Shown: one piece after another, positions 17,541 to 29,959 of the stretch | How positions within the stretch are numbered: the first letter of the stretch is position 1 | Layout of the letters: every line of letters begins with the position of its first letter | Assembly (NCBI GenBank): GCA_024169445.1 | Contig: JALKFA010000001.1 | Span: 930,001-994,000, forward strand | Length of the DNA stretch: 64,000 nucleotides | Direction of reading: 5' to 3' | From: Buttiauxella agrestis ATCC 33320 | Lineage (GTDB): Bacteria > Pseudomonadota > Gammaproteobacteria > Enterobacterales > Enterobacteriaceae | The notes under the pieces: model-generated | Told to the model about the DNA's origin: nothing | What the model saw: only the letters and a program-made list of their open reading frames with translations | The model's database searches: none | Position numbers and translations under genes: made by a program

Positions 17541-18662
17541 TTACTCAGCATTACGAAGTAGCAGCATCAGTTCAGTCGGTGAACGGTGCTGCCTGATCAA
17601 ATCCCGCATCGTTTTCATGTAAGGCGCGGTGTCTCTGAAAAATGCCCGATAGCCCTCGCATAACGCACTTTTATTATCCTTTATGCGATGTTTCGGGCAA
17701 TCACCGTGGCAAAACGGCAATTCTGAGCAGGCACGACAATCTGGTGGCAATGTCGTGAGTTTTTGCTGCGCAAACTCGTACGCCTGCTGACTCTGATTGA
17801 GCGTTTTCAACGATGTTTCATGGATATTACCCAGCAGATACGGGGCAGCAACATAATGATCGCACTGATACAGCGCGCCATTTGCCTCGAGGGCAAAAGC
17901 GTGTCCACAGGTTTTACTCAGAACACACATCTGCGAGGGAAACCCCGCCCAAACTCCGAGAGTAGAATCAAACAGTTGCACAAAGACGTGACCAATATCT
18001 TCATGCATCCAGAGTTTAAAAACGGTTTTGAGGAAGGTTCCCCACTGTTCTGCCTGCACCGACTCAACCGTCAGGTTGCCAAAGTGGTCGCGCTCCACCA
18101 GCGGGATAAACTGTAAAAACGGCGTCCCGAGCGTGCGCAAATAGTGATACAAGCGCTCCGGTTGCTGGCTATTGTGCTGGCTGATAACCACCAGCAAATT
18201 AAATTCGATGCGATGGGCGTTTAATTTTTCAATGGCCGCAATGACCAGGCGATGAGTCGGTTTGCCACTCCGGGTGCGCCGATAATGGTCGTGCAGATCG
18301 GCAGGGCCATCTAGTGATATTCCCACCAGCCAGCCGTTTTCTTTGAAGAACTGGCACCAGGTATCATTCAGTAAAATGCCATTGGTTTGTATATTGTTCT
18401 GGATTCGTTTACCTGCGCTATAACGCTTTTGCAGCGCCACCACACGTTGATAAAACGGTAATCCGGCAAGAGTTGGCTCGCCACCTTGCCAGGCAAATTC
18501 CACCACCTCATTCGGTTGTGCGGCGATATGCTGGCGGATAAATGCGTCAAGCGTGGCATCGTCCATCACCGGTTGCTGCGGTTTATTGAGATAGAAACAA
18601 TACTGGCACTGAATATTGCACTGTGAACTGGTGGGCTTCGCCATCACATGACAACCACGCAT
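17541..18662 (-). CDS. yidF: Anaerobic sulfatase-maturating enzyme (radical SAM), YidF/AslB type
   Basis: A 373-residue radical SAM/SPASM protein. The SAM cluster is CNIQCQYC (Cys15, 19, 22), followed by GGEPTLAG; the C-terminal SPASM cysteines appear in MCVLSKTCGH, QCDHYV and CRACSELPFCHGDCPKH. Such enzymes convert a Cys or Ser in a sulfatase active site to formylglycine. The ATG at 18662 has a strong ribosome site (GGAGG) inside the end of yidG, so it is coupled to that gene. Its natural substrate is probably the nearby sulfatase YidJ, which has a Cys-type motif. E. coli K-12 yidF is, to my recollection, shorter; here the gene is full length. Confidence 0.93.
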   Translation of the reverse strand: MRGCHVMAKPTSSQCNIQCQYCFYLNKPQQPVMDDATLDAFIRQHIAAQPNEVVEFAWQGGEPTLAGLPFYQRVVALQKRYSAGKRIQNNIQTNGILLNDTWCQFFKENGWLVGISLDGPADLHDHYRRTRSGKPTHRLVIAAIEKLNAHRIEFNLLVVISQHNSQQPERLYHYLRTLGTPFLQFIPLVERDHFGNLTVESVQAEQWGTFLKTVFKLWMHEDIGHVFVQLFDSTLGVWAGFPSQMCVLSKTCGHAFALEANGALYQCDHYVAAPYLLGNIHETSLKTLNQSQQAYEFAQQKLTTLPPDCRACSELPFCHGDCPKHRIKDNKSALCEGYRAFFRDTAPYMKTMRDLIRQHRSPTELMLLLRNAE

Positions 18663-18664
18663 TA

Positions 18665-19021
18665 TCAACCTCCCACCAGCATGACAAGCTGGCGTACATG
18701 TGCCGCAGAAAATAGCAGCGCCAGGCTACAAACCGCCAGTGCAATTAGCAATTTGGCACGCATGGTGCGTCGGTCTGCAAAATCGCTAATCGCGATATCC
18801 ATCAGGTTTCGCCACTGAGCGTAGCGATAAATCACCATTGCCACCGTCGCCAGAATGATAAGTACCAGTAAGAAAAATATACCCGCATAATGCCAGCTAT
18901 GACGCAACGCCAGAGCCAGCAATGCACCGTAGCCGAGTAGTGTACGAAACCAGGCAAGTGAAGTGCGTTCCGGCTGTAATCCTGGATCGTCGGTACGCCG
19001 TCGCTGGCGATTATCCGACAT
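18665..19021 (-). CDS. yidG: YidG, small inner-membrane protein (DUF202)
   Basis: A 118-residue DUF202 protein: a polar arginine-rich N-terminus, the family motif QPERTSLAWFRTLLGYGALL, then three hydrophobic helices. Function is unknown. It overlaps yidH by 11 bases and carries the ribosome site for yidF in its last codons, so the three form one translationally linked operon. YidG and YidH are paralogues and might form a hetero-oligomer in the membrane; that is inference. Confidence 0.92.
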   Translation of the reverse strand: MSDNRQRRRTDDPGLQPERTSLAWFRTLLGYGALLALALRHSWHYAGIFFLLVLIILATVAMVIYRYAQWRNLMDIAISDFADRRTMRAKLLIALAVCSLALLFSAAHVRQLVMLVGG

Positions 19022-19358
19022 ACACCACCATCACCATCACCGTCGAGGCAACAATCACCATCACCAGGCTGATTATTTTCAGGCAGCCGGTGTAGGGTAA
19101 ATCCTGCTTCAGGCGCATCGCTTTTTCATTGCGCATCCAGCGGAGATAGCCATAAATCGCCAGTACTCCGGCGAACAGGCACAACAGCAGCGCAACGATT
19201 TCACGAATTAACGGTGTCGCGAGATCGGGGGCGAGTTGATCCAGCCCAACGCCAGCAGCAAGAAATCCTAGCGCGGTGCGAATCCATGCCAGGAAGGTTC
19301 GTTCATTAGCGAGTGAGAAACGGTAATCTGGTGCTTCACCTACGTTGGAGATTTTCAT
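19011..19358 (-). CDS. yidH: YidH, small inner-membrane protein (DUF202)
   Basis: A 115-residue DUF202 protein starting MKISNVGEAPDYRFSLANER and containing the motif ERTFLAWIRTALGFLAAGVG, with three predicted helices (the last two around residues 50-70 and 92-113). It is the same length as E. coli YidH. Function is unknown. It is first in the yidH-yidG-yidF operon; the yidJ gene ends 72 bases upstream on the same strand. Confidence 0.92.
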   Translation of the reverse strand: MKISNVGEAPDYRFSLANERTFLAWIRTALGFLAAGVGLDQLAPDLATPLIREIVALLLCLFAGVLAIYGYLRWMRNEKAMRLKQDLPYTGCLKIISLVMVIVASTVMVMVVYVG

Positions 19359-19430
19359 TCTGCTTCCTTTCTGGTGATACCTATAAGGCCACCCTCATCT
19401 TCTCCTGAGGGTGAGGGCGACCGCACTTAA

Positions 19431-20930
19431 CTAAAACTTCAGCCTCTTCTCCTCCACCTTCACTCCCTGCGTTGGCATCCCGGTATCGTAATCTCTAACC
19501 ACTGGGGAATAATCATCTTCAGGCCGTGGGCGGAATGCGCCCATCCAGCGTGGAGTGGCACTTTTGCGCCACGGGCGGCATGACCATTGGTAACTGCGGA
19601 ACGGATCGCGGGTTTTATCCATGTAATCCATCAGTTCATCGTGTAGCTCGTCACGCTTTTCGGCGTAGCGTGGGTCATCAATAAGATTGTTCATCTCTTG
19701 CGTGTCGTTTTTCCTGTCGTAAAGCTCATCACTGGTGAACAAATTCAACACCAACTTAAAGTGGTTAGTCACCCAACCGCGCACCGGGATAAACCCTCCA
19801 AAGCTGTCGTGCTCAATTTCATAACGGTTGAATTCAATCATCACACCACGTGAGTCTTCAGCATCAAGAAGATTTTCACCAGGCAAAATATCTGGCTTAT
19901 GGATCCCCGCCAGCTTCATAAGTGTGGGCAGAACATCCACATGACTGACAGGTGTATCAATCTGGGCGGGAGCGGCTTGCCCGGTTGGCGGACGGAAGAT
20001 CAGCGGAATACGGGTGATGTCGTCATACATTGCCGCACCTTTGCTGATGAGCTGGTGCGCTCCCATCATTTCACCGTGATCGGAGGTATAAACCACCCAA
20101 GTGTTTTCACGTTGTTCAGGCGTGAGGGTATTGATGACTCGACCAATTTCATCATCAACAAAATCATTGCAGGCGAAATAGAGTGGGTGATGGTAGCGCC
20201 CATCCGTACTCACTGGTGAAGGCATCGCCTCCGCCCATAAGCGGTGATGCACGGGTTTGTTAGCTAAGTCATCAAATGCTTTCTCGCCCAGCTCGTAGTA
20301 AAAATCTTGATATTTTTCAAGATATTCAACCGGACATGTAAACGGGTGATGCGGCTCATCGTAAGAGATGACCATCAGGAACGGCTCTTGCTGGCGTGGC
20401 GATTGAGCGAGGAACTCTATCGCCCGGTTGCTAATGCGATGTGCCCAGGTGAAGGTTTTATCAATGCCATTTTCCAGCAAATCTTCGACGCTGTTTAAGC
20501 CATTGCGCCACAGGCCGATCTCTTTTTCTGTCAGTTCTGCGAGGTAGTTCGCACCGTCGAACCAGTAATCCTCGTCCCACTCTGGCGGGCAAATACCCGT
20601 TCCAAAGTAGTCGTGCCCGTCGAGATGCCACTTGCCGATGTAACAGGTTTTATAGCCTGCATCTTTGAAATAGCGCCCCATAGTCGAGATATTTTTCCCC
20701 GGTGCGACGTTATTAGTCCAGGGGCCAGACTGGTTGGAATAGATACCCGTAAATAACCCAGCTCGTGCTGGAGTACAAACCGGAGCACAGGTATACGCCG
20801 AATTAAAGCGAATCCCTTCTTCGGCCAGCTTGTCGATATTATCGGTGTTAAGTGCTTTACCGCTGTAGCAACCCACCATATTGGTAGCCTGGGTATCGGT
20901 CATAATAAATAGGATGTTAGGACGTTCCAT
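19431..20930 (-). CDS. yidJ: YidJ, sulfatase (Cys-type)
   Basis: A 499-residue alkaline-phosphatase-superfamily sulfatase. It opens with PNILFIMTDTQATNMVG (Asp12, metal ligand) and has the sulfatase signature CTPARAGLFTGIYSN with Cys52 in C-x-P-x-R, the residue that must become formylglycine. Further active-site blocks are YIGKWHLDGHDYFG and YTSDHGEMMGAHQLISKGAA. No signal peptide is visible, suggesting a cytoplasmic enzyme. It overlaps yidK by one base (TAATG). With the symporter YidK and the maturase YidF nearby, the likely job is taking up and desulfating a small sulfate ester, whose identity is unknown. Confidence 0.94.
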   Translation of the reverse strand: MERPNILFIMTDTQATNMVGCYSGKALNTDNIDKLAEEGIRFNSAYTCAPVCTPARAGLFTGIYSNQSGPWTNNVAPGKNISTMGRYFKDAGYKTCYIGKWHLDGHDYFGTGICPPEWDEDYWFDGANYLAELTEKEIGLWRNGLNSVEDLLENGIDKTFTWAHRISNRAIEFLAQSPRQQEPFLMVISYDEPHHPFTCPVEYLEKYQDFYYELGEKAFDDLANKPVHHRLWAEAMPSPVSTDGRYHHPLYFACNDFVDDEIGRVINTLTPEQRENTWVVYTSDHGEMMGAHQLISKGAAMYDDITRIPLIFRPPTGQAAPAQIDTPVSHVDVLPTLMKLAGIHKPDILPGENLLDAEDSRGVMIEFNRYEIEHDSFGGFIPVRGWVTNHFKLVLNLFTSDELYDRKNDTQEMNNLIDDPRYAEKRDELHDELMDYMDKTRDPFRSYQWSCRPWRKSATPRWMGAFRPRPEDDYSPVVRDYDTGMPTQGVKVEEKRLKF

Positions 20931-22642
20931 TACTTATCCTCAGAGGTAGAAGAATAGACAACATGGGGTTCCTGACGCTGACGCCAGCTACTGTAAATAA
21001 GGTAAATAACCACCAGCGCAACAATCATGTAACTGGCGATAGTGATCAAACGGGTTTCGTAACCACCAAACTGCGCAAGCCCGGCGTAAACACCAATCAT
21101 AGCGAATAGCACGCCGACCGAGGCAATTTTGGCGTTACGCCACGGCACCATATCCACCGCAAAAGCATCCTGGAATTTAAAGGGAGTGGCGCGGGGTTTC
21201 AGGAAACCAATGGAAAGCATCAGCAATACGTTGATGCAGAAAGTGAAGAACAGCACGTACAGGAAATGGAAGTTAAACGACACCAGATAATTAATAACGA
21301 TATAACTGCAAATGCCGAATAACAGTGCGGCTTTTGCTGCAATCGCCGGAATACGTGGGAAGAAAAAGCCCATGATAACAATAGTGACCAGCGGCACGTT
21401 GTAAATGCCGTTGAGTTGTTTCATCCAGCTGTATAGCCCTTCAGGCGCGTTGGCTATCCATGGCGCAACCAGCACGGAAACCAGTGCGATAGCCAGGCCA
21501 AATTTACGCCCAACACTCACCAGTTGTTCAGAAGACGCGTTCTGATTAATGATGCGGTTATAAATACCGAGGCTAAACAGGGTACTTGCACTATTGAGAA
21601 AACCATTGAAAGTACTGATGATCGCACCAAACAATACCGCGCCAAAGAAGCCCACCAGCGGCAGCGGCATCACTTTATTCACCAGCGCCGGGTAAGCCAT
21701 ATCGTGTTTAGGCAAATCTTGGAAAAGATGGAAAGCAATCAACCCTGGCAGAACCAGAATCAGCGGGTCGAGCATTTTCAGTACCGCCGTTAACAGCGCC
21801 CCTTTTTGCCCTTCAGCCAGGCTTTTGGATGCCAGTGTGCGTTGCACAATGCCCTGGTTGGTACACCAGTAAAACGTGTTCACTAGAATCAGGCCGGTAA
21901 GTGCGGCCCCCATTGGCACTGGGTCGCTACTTCCGCCAATAGAATTCAGCTTTTCGCTATGCACGGTGGTGAGTTGCTCCAGTCCGCGCAGCATATTGCC
22001 GCCGCCCATCGCCATTAAGCCGAAAACCGGCACCATTAAACCGCCAATTACCAGACCGATACCGTTAATCACATCGGCAACCGCAATGGCACGTAAGCCT
22101 CCGACGACTGCATAGGCAATCCCCGCCAGTCCAAGCAGAACGACCATTACCCAAATTGCCGCACCCTGAGAAATACCGAGAGAGTCACCGACGTGAAATA
22201 AGCTATTTAGCGCCAGCGCTCCAGAGTACAAAACAATCGGTAAAAAACAGATGCCGGTGGCAATTAGAAAACAACAATCCACGATGATACGGGTGGTTCT
22301 GTCGTAGCGTTCTTCAATAAAATCCGGGATGGTCGCGATACCGCGTTGCAGGTATTTTGGCAAGAAAATCAATGCCAGGAAGATAAGTGGAATCGCGGAA
22401 ATCACCTCCCAGGCCATCACCGACATCCCACTGCGATACGCCTGGCCGCTCAATCCCACCAATTGTTCGGTGGAGAGATTAGTCAACATCAGGGAGGCGG
22501 CTATCACCGGTGCTTTAAGGGATCGCCCTGCCAAGAAATAACCCTGCTGCGAACCAGTATCCGCTTTTCGTAGCTTCCACCAGGTGATTAATGCCACCAT
22601 TAAGGTGAAAGAAAAAAAGCTCACAATTTGCTGCACATTCAT
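20930..22642 (-). CDS. yidK: YidK, sodium/solute symporter
   Basis: A 570-residue inner-membrane transporter of the SSS (SGLT) family. Visible family features include GYFLAGRSLKAPVIAASLML, LSTEQLVGLSGQAYRSGMSV, GIATIPDFIEERYD, and the FNGFLNSASTLFSLGIYNRI region; 13-14 helices are expected. The ATG at 22642 aligns with the E. coli start MNxxQI; a longer frame to 22825 would add 61 residues without similarity. It is the first gene of the yidKJ operon and divergent from yidL. The substrate is probably a sulfated or uncharged sugar used by YidJ, by association only. Confidence 0.94.
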   Translation of the reverse strand: MNVQQIVSFFSFTLMVALITWWKLRKADTGSQQGYFLAGRSLKAPVIAASLMLTNLSTEQLVGLSGQAYRSGMSVMAWEVISAIPLIFLALIFLPKYLQRGIATIPDFIEERYDRTTRIIVDCCFLIATGICFLPIVLYSGALALNSLFHVGDSLGISQGAAIWVMVVLLGLAGIAYAVVGGLRAIAVADVINGIGLVIGGLMVPVFGLMAMGGGNMLRGLEQLTTVHSEKLNSIGGSSDPVPMGAALTGLILVNTFYWCTNQGIVQRTLASKSLAEGQKGALLTAVLKMLDPLILVLPGLIAFHLFQDLPKHDMAYPALVNKVMPLPLVGFFGAVLFGAIISTFNGFLNSASTLFSLGIYNRIINQNASSEQLVSVGRKFGLAIALVSVLVAPWIANAPEGLYSWMKQLNGIYNVPLVTIVIMGFFFPRIPAIAAKAALLFGICSYIVINYLVSFNFHFLYVLFFTFCINVLLMLSIGFLKPRATPFKFQDAFAVDMVPWRNAKIASVGVLFAMIGVYAGLAQFGGYETRLITIASYMIVALVVIYLIYSSWRQRQEPHVVYSSTSEDK

Positions 22643-22808
22643 CTCACTGCCCTTATTTATCGTTATGTTCCGGCGCATTGTTATCTGTAGGGAATTACGC
22701 CTGTACCGGATCACTGGCTGTTTAAGATAGTCATTTTTACCGGGACAAGAGAAAGCTGATAAATTAGCTGCGCTCGGCATGAGCATAAAACTCCAGCGGA
22801 GAATATAA

Positions 22809-23678
22809 ATGAATGGAAAAAACAATCTCTGGGATGTAAAAAACGAAACAACCTACAATATCCCGCTGGTTATTGACGAAAATGTGATCTCAAGCGGCAT
22901 ATCACTTATATCTCTATGGCATACACTCGCTGATGTAAGCTACCAGGTTGTCTGGCCAAGAGATAAAAAGAAACCATTGATTGAAAACTCATGGGTGGCG
23001 GTCTACACGCTCCAGGGTTCAGGTAAAATCACTCTGAAAGATAATTCGCAAATTTTGTTAAATGGCAATTGTGTCATATTCCTAAAACCAACGGATATAA
23101 AGTCCTATCACTGCGAAGGGTTGGTTTGGGAGCAATACTGGATGGAGTTCATTCCTACTGGTGCAATGGAAATCCCTTTATCGCAACAAGCTATTATTTA
23201 TAACGGTGATCTTTTTAATAAAGAGTTAAGTGAAATCACCGAATTAATCACCAGCGATATAGAGCTAAACAAAAATCTTGCCGTGGCGTTTATCACCAAG
23301 CTGATTTATCAATGGGTGTGCTTGATTGTGCAAACAGGTTCTAAAGACAAATGGTTGATTAAAATTGAAAAGCTACTTTCGGAAATCCATACCGACATCC
23401 AGAAACGCTGGACAGTGGCAGAAATGGCGCAGTGGATGCAATGTAGCGAGCAATATTTGCGGCGATTATTCCAAAAATACACCGGAAAAACGCCGAAAGA
23501 ATTTTATCTGGATGCACGCCTCGAGCTAGCTCTATCGCTATTAAAACAAGGAAGTTACAACGTCAATCAGGTAGCAGATATGCTGAATTTCTTTGACTCG
23601 TTCCACTTCAGTAAAGCGTTTAAGAATAAATTCGGATATGCGCCATCGGGTGTGAAAGGGTTATATCAGGCACTGTAA
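22809..23678 (+). CDS. yidL: YidL, AraC-family regulator
   Basis: A 289-residue AraC/XylS-type protein with an N-terminal cupin-like sensing domain (about residues 20-150) and a C-terminal double helix-turn-helix (WTVAEMAQWMQCSEQYLRRL, then NVNQVADMLNFFDSFHFSKA and KNKFGYAPSGVK). It is divergent from yidKJ, as in E. coli, so it very likely controls sulfatase-locus expression in response to a sugar derivative. The lower GC content of the N-terminal half is typical for such regulators. Confidence 0.93.
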   Translation: MNGKNNLWDVKNETTYNIPLVIDENVISSGISLISLWHTLADVSYQVVWPRDKKKPLIENSWVAVYTLQGSGKITLKDNSQILLNGNCVIFLKPTDIKSYHCEGLVWEQYWMEFIPTGAMEIPLSQQAIIYNGDLFNKELSEITELITSDIELNKNLAVAFITKLIYQWVCLIVQTGSKDKWLIKIEKLLSEIHTDIQKRWTVAEMAQWMQCSEQYLRRLFQKYTGKTPKEFYLDARLELALSLLKQGSYNVNQVADMLNFFDSFHFSKAFKNKFGYAPSGVKGLYQAL

Positions 23679-23687
23679 ACAGCATTA

Positions 23688-24134
23688 ATGCCAATTAAAG
23701 GGAATTTGTTTAGCTTTATCGGTCTGCTAGTTGGAACCCTGGCTTTGCTGCTGGCGCTGTTCCATTTTTGGGCCGGTCCATTCACCACACACCCGGCCAC
23801 ACTTGAAACCCTAGTCGCCGAAAAAACCACCTCAGTCAGAGAAGCTGCGATAGCGGCACTGATGGGAAACCCTGTTCCGGAAGTCAAAACCGCCAAAAAC
23901 TAGAGTATAGATACCATTTTGTCGGTATCTCCCTCAATGTTGGCCGTTGTCACAATTGTGCTGGGTGTTATCGCAGGGTTCTATAAAGAAAACAGATGGG
24001 GAGTGCAGGCTGCACTGTTTTTCGGGTTGAGTGTTCTCTCGTTTCAAATCGCTATATTTTGGTTTTCTGTACTGCTGGTAGTGTTATTTTTTGTGATGCT
24101 GGTTTCCGCGCTCACAGGGAATTTACCATTCTGA
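23688..24134 (+). pseudogene. Small membrane-protein gene (YidI-like) split by an in-frame amber codon
   Basis: Reading from ATG 23688 gives 71 codons, a TAG at 23901-23903, then the same frame stays open for another 76 codons to TGA at 24132-24134. The first part has one membrane helix (FSFIGLLVGTLALLLALFHF) and a loop; the second has two or three more (MLAVVTIVLGVIAGF, AALFFGLSVLSFQIAIFWFS). Together they make one 148-residue membrane protein if the TAG is read through, matching the 149-residue length of E. coli YidI, whose gene lies in the same cluster. Both halves look unscrambled, so the stop is recent, suppressed, or a sequencing error. Whether it is YidI proper is uncertain. Confidence 0.65.
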
Positions 24135-24152
24135 TTAATGATCTATTTTCAT

Positions 24153-24182
24153 TAAAAAATCGGCCTGATGCCCAGGCCGATT
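24153..24182 (-). terminator. glvCA terminator
   Basis: AATCGGCCTG and CAGGCCGATT form a 10-bp stem; on the minus strand it is followed by TTTTTT. It lies 27 bases past the glvA stop codon and separates it from the convergent membrane-protein gene. Confidence 0.88.
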
Positions 24183-24208
24183 GCCATATTATGATCCGTG
24201 AAAAAAAC

Positions 24209-27150
<2,942 letters not shown>

Positions 27151-27458
27151 TTTTAAATCCTCACGTAACAACCTGTAGGGTAAATGGCCTTATTTTTTAA
27201 CGCTGATTTTAACGCTGGCCTGAGACTGAGAGTAGGGAGACGCAGGTGACTTATCGTTGCCCGTCGCACCGATTCGTGATCGCTTTCATAGTTTTTATTT
27301 GGTGTAAGTTGTCTACTTTTTGATTAATAACTAGACACGGTGATTTTTCCTTTCTAATTCATTAGGTGAATGCGAAATTAAAATCATTTAAATCATATAA
27401 TTGATTAATGGAACGAGGGTTTATTAAGCCCAGCGTGAAGCCATTAAGAGGTCTACAG
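27151..27458. other. Divergent control region of glvCA and yidP
   Basis: This 308-base gap holds both promoters. It is AT-rich near yidP. The only pattern I can defend is the inverted pair of hexamers at 27310-27337, described separately. The yidP ribosome site AAGAGG is at 27446-27451. No small gene is evident. Confidence 0.5.
27310..27337. promoter_or_regulatory. Candidate YidP operator: split TGTCTA / TAGACA inverted repeat
   Basis: TGTCTA (27310-27315) and TAGACA (27332-27337) form an exact inverted pair 16 bases apart. HutC-subfamily GntR repressors often bind compact palindromes built of GTCTA/TAGAC, so each arm could be half of a site. The wide spacing makes this tentative. Confidence 0.4.
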
Positions 27459-28172
27459 GTGATCTACAAATCTATCGCTGACAGGTTACGAATCCGGCTT
27501 AATTCAGCGGATTACAATATTGGCAGCCCATTGCCATCTGAAAAGCGTCTGGCGAGCGAGTTCGGCGTATCACGAATGACTTTACGCAAGGCTATCGATT
27601 TACTGGTGAGCTGGGGGTTAGTTGTGCGCCGCCACGGCAGCGGCACCTACGTGGCGAATAAAGATGTTCACCACGAAACCAGCAACCTGACGGGTTTTAT
27701 CGAGGTAATGCGCAACCAGGGCAAAGAGGTGATAAGCAATGTGCTGGAGTTTCTGATAATGCCCGCACCACCCGCCATCGCCAGTCAGTTGCGCATTAAT
27801 ATTGATGAACGGATCTATTTCTCGCGCCGGGTGCGCTCAGTAGATGGCAAACCGCTGATGGTAGAAGACAGCTATATGCCGTTGAAATTATTTCGTAATT
27901 TGTCCGTTGCACATCTGGAAGGGTCTAAATTCAGTTATATCGAGGATGAATGCCACATCATCGTGTGTGGCAACTACGAAAGCCTGACGCCGGTGCTGGC
28001 AGACAGGCAGATGGCAAAATTGCTCAATATCGACGAGCTAACACCAATTCTGCGCATCACATCGCTGTCATATAGCGACAGCGGCGAGTATGTGAATTAC
28101 TCGGTGATGTTCCGTAACGCCAGCGAATACCAGGTGGATTACCATTTACGGCGGGTGCATTTACCCGCCTGA
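27459..28172 (+). CDS. yidP: YidP, GntR/HutC-family regulator of the alpha-glucoside genes
   Basis: A 237-residue regulator: winged-helix domain (PSEKRLASEFGVSRMTLRKA, then VVRRHGSGTYVANK) and a UTRA ligand-binding domain (VEDSYMPLKLFRNLS, ILRITSLSYSDSGEYVNYSV). It fits E. coli YidP (238 residues). I chose the GTG at 27459 because E. coli begins MIYKSIA at the same point and an AAGAGG ribosome site lies seven bases upstream; the ATG at 27408 would add 17 unconserved residues. Divergent from glvCA, which it probably represses until a phospho-alpha-glucoside binds. Confidence 0.9.
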   Translation: MIYKSIADRLRIRLNSADYNIGSPLPSEKRLASEFGVSRMTLRKAIDLLVSWGLVVRRHGSGTYVANKDVHHETSNLTGFIEVMRNQGKEVISNVLEFLIMPAPPAIASQLRINIDERIYFSRRVRSVDGKPLMVEDSYMPLKLFRNLSVAHLEGSKFSYIEDECHIIVCGNYESLTPVLADRQMAKLLNIDELTPILRITSLSYSDSGEYVNYSVMFRNASEYQVDYHLRRVHLPA

Positions 28173-28179
28173 TCGTGCA

Positions 28180-29835
28180 TCACATCCAGAACAGCACCGC
28201 CAGAAGCTGCGGTGTGATAATGCGCAAGAACATCACCAACGGATAAACGGTGGCGTAAGAGAGTGCTGCAGCGCCACTGGTGGCATGTAAACCGTTAGCG
28301 AAAGCCAGCGCAGGCGGGTCGGTCATCGAACCGGCCAACATGCCGCACAGCGTAAGATAATTCATTTTGGCGAGCAATCTGGCGATGAGCGCCGTCACCA
28401 GCAACGGAATACCGGTAATCAGAATGCCGTAGCCAATCCAGCTGACACCGTCGCCATGCAGCAACGTCGTGACGAAATCCCCTCCTGATTTCAAGCCGAC
28501 TACCGCAAGGAACAACACAATTCCCAGCTCGCGCAGCGCGAGGTTGGCACTCGGTGGCATAAACCAATACAACGTGCCGATACTGCCAATACGCCCAAGA
28601 ATAATCGCCATGATGAGTGGCCCGCCCGCGAGACCCAGGCGCAGTGCGACAGGGAAGCCAGGAATGAATAGCGGGATAGAACCCAGCAGCACGCCAAGCC
28701 CAATGCCAATAAACACCGGCAGCATTTGTACTTGCTGGAGTTTTTGCTGCGCGTTGCCCACTTGTGCAGCCACCGCTTCTATTGATTCAGGACGACCAAC
28801 CAAATTGAGGATATCGCCAAATTGCAGGCTGACATTGCTGCCAGCAACCAGCTCGATACCCGCGCGATTCAGGCGTGAAATCACCACGTCGTACTTCTGC
28901 TTTAGGTGCAGATCGCGGATTTTTTTGCCGAGGACTTTCTCGTTGGTCACCACCACGCGCTCCACTCGCAGGTCGGTCCCGTGCGTAGAAAGCGAGGTGT
29001 CCACTTGCGTACCGATAACCAGCAGTGCGGAGTGCAGATCCTTTTCCTGCCCAACCAGGTGCAATAAATCTCCGCTTTGAATCACTGTACCAGGCGCTGG
29101 CACCATCAGTAATTCACCGCGTTTCAGGCGCGAACAAATAATGGTGTCGCTGTTGAGGACCGGCACATCCTGAATAGGCAAGCCGTTAAGATTGGGGTTG
29201 GCGACACAGATATTCATGGTCTGGAGTTGAGCATGACTTTGCCCGGTACTGGTTTCAAAGTGCTGCGCTTCTTGATCGACATTGACGCGAAATATCATTC
29301 GAATCAGCCACATGGTCATCAGGATGCCGCAAATGCCGAACGGATACGCCATCGCGTAACTCATCCCCATTTTATCAACCAATTCCGCAGGGGTACCAAG
29401 GTCGGTCAGGATTTGCTGCCCCGCGCCCAGTGCAGGGGTATTGGTCACGGCACCCGAGAAAATACCTAACACCACGGGCAGCGGGACATCGAAGATTTTG
29501 TAGATGAGCGCAGTTACCAGCCCGCCGATCACCACAATAAGCAGCGCGAAGAGATTGAGCCGCAAGCCCGACACGCGCAAAGAAGAGAAGAACCCCGGTC
29601 CGACTTGAATCCCAATGGTGTAGACGAACAGGATCAGGCCAAACTCCTGGATAATATGGAGCATGTCACTATTCAGGTCTATCCCGACCTTATTAACAAA
29701 GTGGCCGACAATAATCCCGCCGAATAGCACACCGCCGATGCCAAATCCGATCCCGCGAATTTTGATGTTACCAATCCACAAGCCGATGACGGCGACCAAT
29801 GCCAACATACTGACTGTTAACGCTATTCCACTCAT
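28180..29835 (-). CDS. yidE: YidE, putative transport protein (AspT/TrkA-C family)
   Basis: A 551-residue inner-membrane protein: five or six helices at the N-terminus, two central cytoplasmic TrkA-C (RCK_C) domains (around [20 protein letters not shown] and [20 protein letters not shown]), then another helix bundle with [20 protein letters not shown]. This is the architecture of the aspartate:alanine antiporter family, but the substrate of YidE is unknown. The ATG at 29835 aligns with E. coli MSDIALT. Convergent with yidP, separated by only seven bases. Confidence 0.93.
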   Translation of the reverse strand: MSGIALTVSMLALVAVIGLWIGNIKIRGIGFGIGGVLFGGIIVGHFVNKVGIDLNSDMLHIIQEFGLILFVYTIGIQVGPGFFSSLRVSGLRLNLFALLIVVIGGLVTALIYKIFDVPLPVVLGIFSGAVTNTPALGAGQQILTDLGTPAELVDKMGMSYAMAYPFGICGILMTMWLIRMIFRVNVDQEAQHFETSTGQSHAQLQTMNICVANPNLNGLPIQDVPVLNSDTIICSRLKRGELLMVPAPGTVIQSGDLLHLVGQEKDLHSALLVIGTQVDTSLSTHGTDLRVERVVVTNEKVLGKKIRDLHLKQKYDVVISRLNRAGIELVAGSNVSLQFGDILNLVGRPESIEAVAAQVGNAQQKLQQVQMLPVFIGIGLGVLLGSIPLFIPGFPVALRLGLAGGPLIMAIILGRIGSIGTLYWFMPPSANLALRELGIVLFLAVVGLKSGGDFVTTLLHGDGVSWIGYGILITGIPLLVTALIARLLAKMNYLTLCGMLAGSMTDPPALAFANGLHATSGAAALSYATVYPLVMFLRIITPQLLAVLFWM

Positions 29836-29915
29836 CGAAGAATTCCCTGTGAATAACATCGTTGTTATCAGGGATTCTGGCAGAGAGACAGCGGCGTTAC
29901 TGGGGTGCAGAGCAC

Positions 29916-29942
29916 AAAAAAGGCCCCATAAAATGGGGCCTT
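29916..29942 (-). terminator. ibpAB terminator
   Basis: AAGGCCCCAT-AAA-ATGGGGCCTT is a perfect 10-bp stem followed on the minus strand by TTTTTT. It lies 18 bases after the ibpB stop, upstream of yidE. Confidence 0.92.
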
Positions 29943-29959
29943 GAACGCAGTTGATGCGA

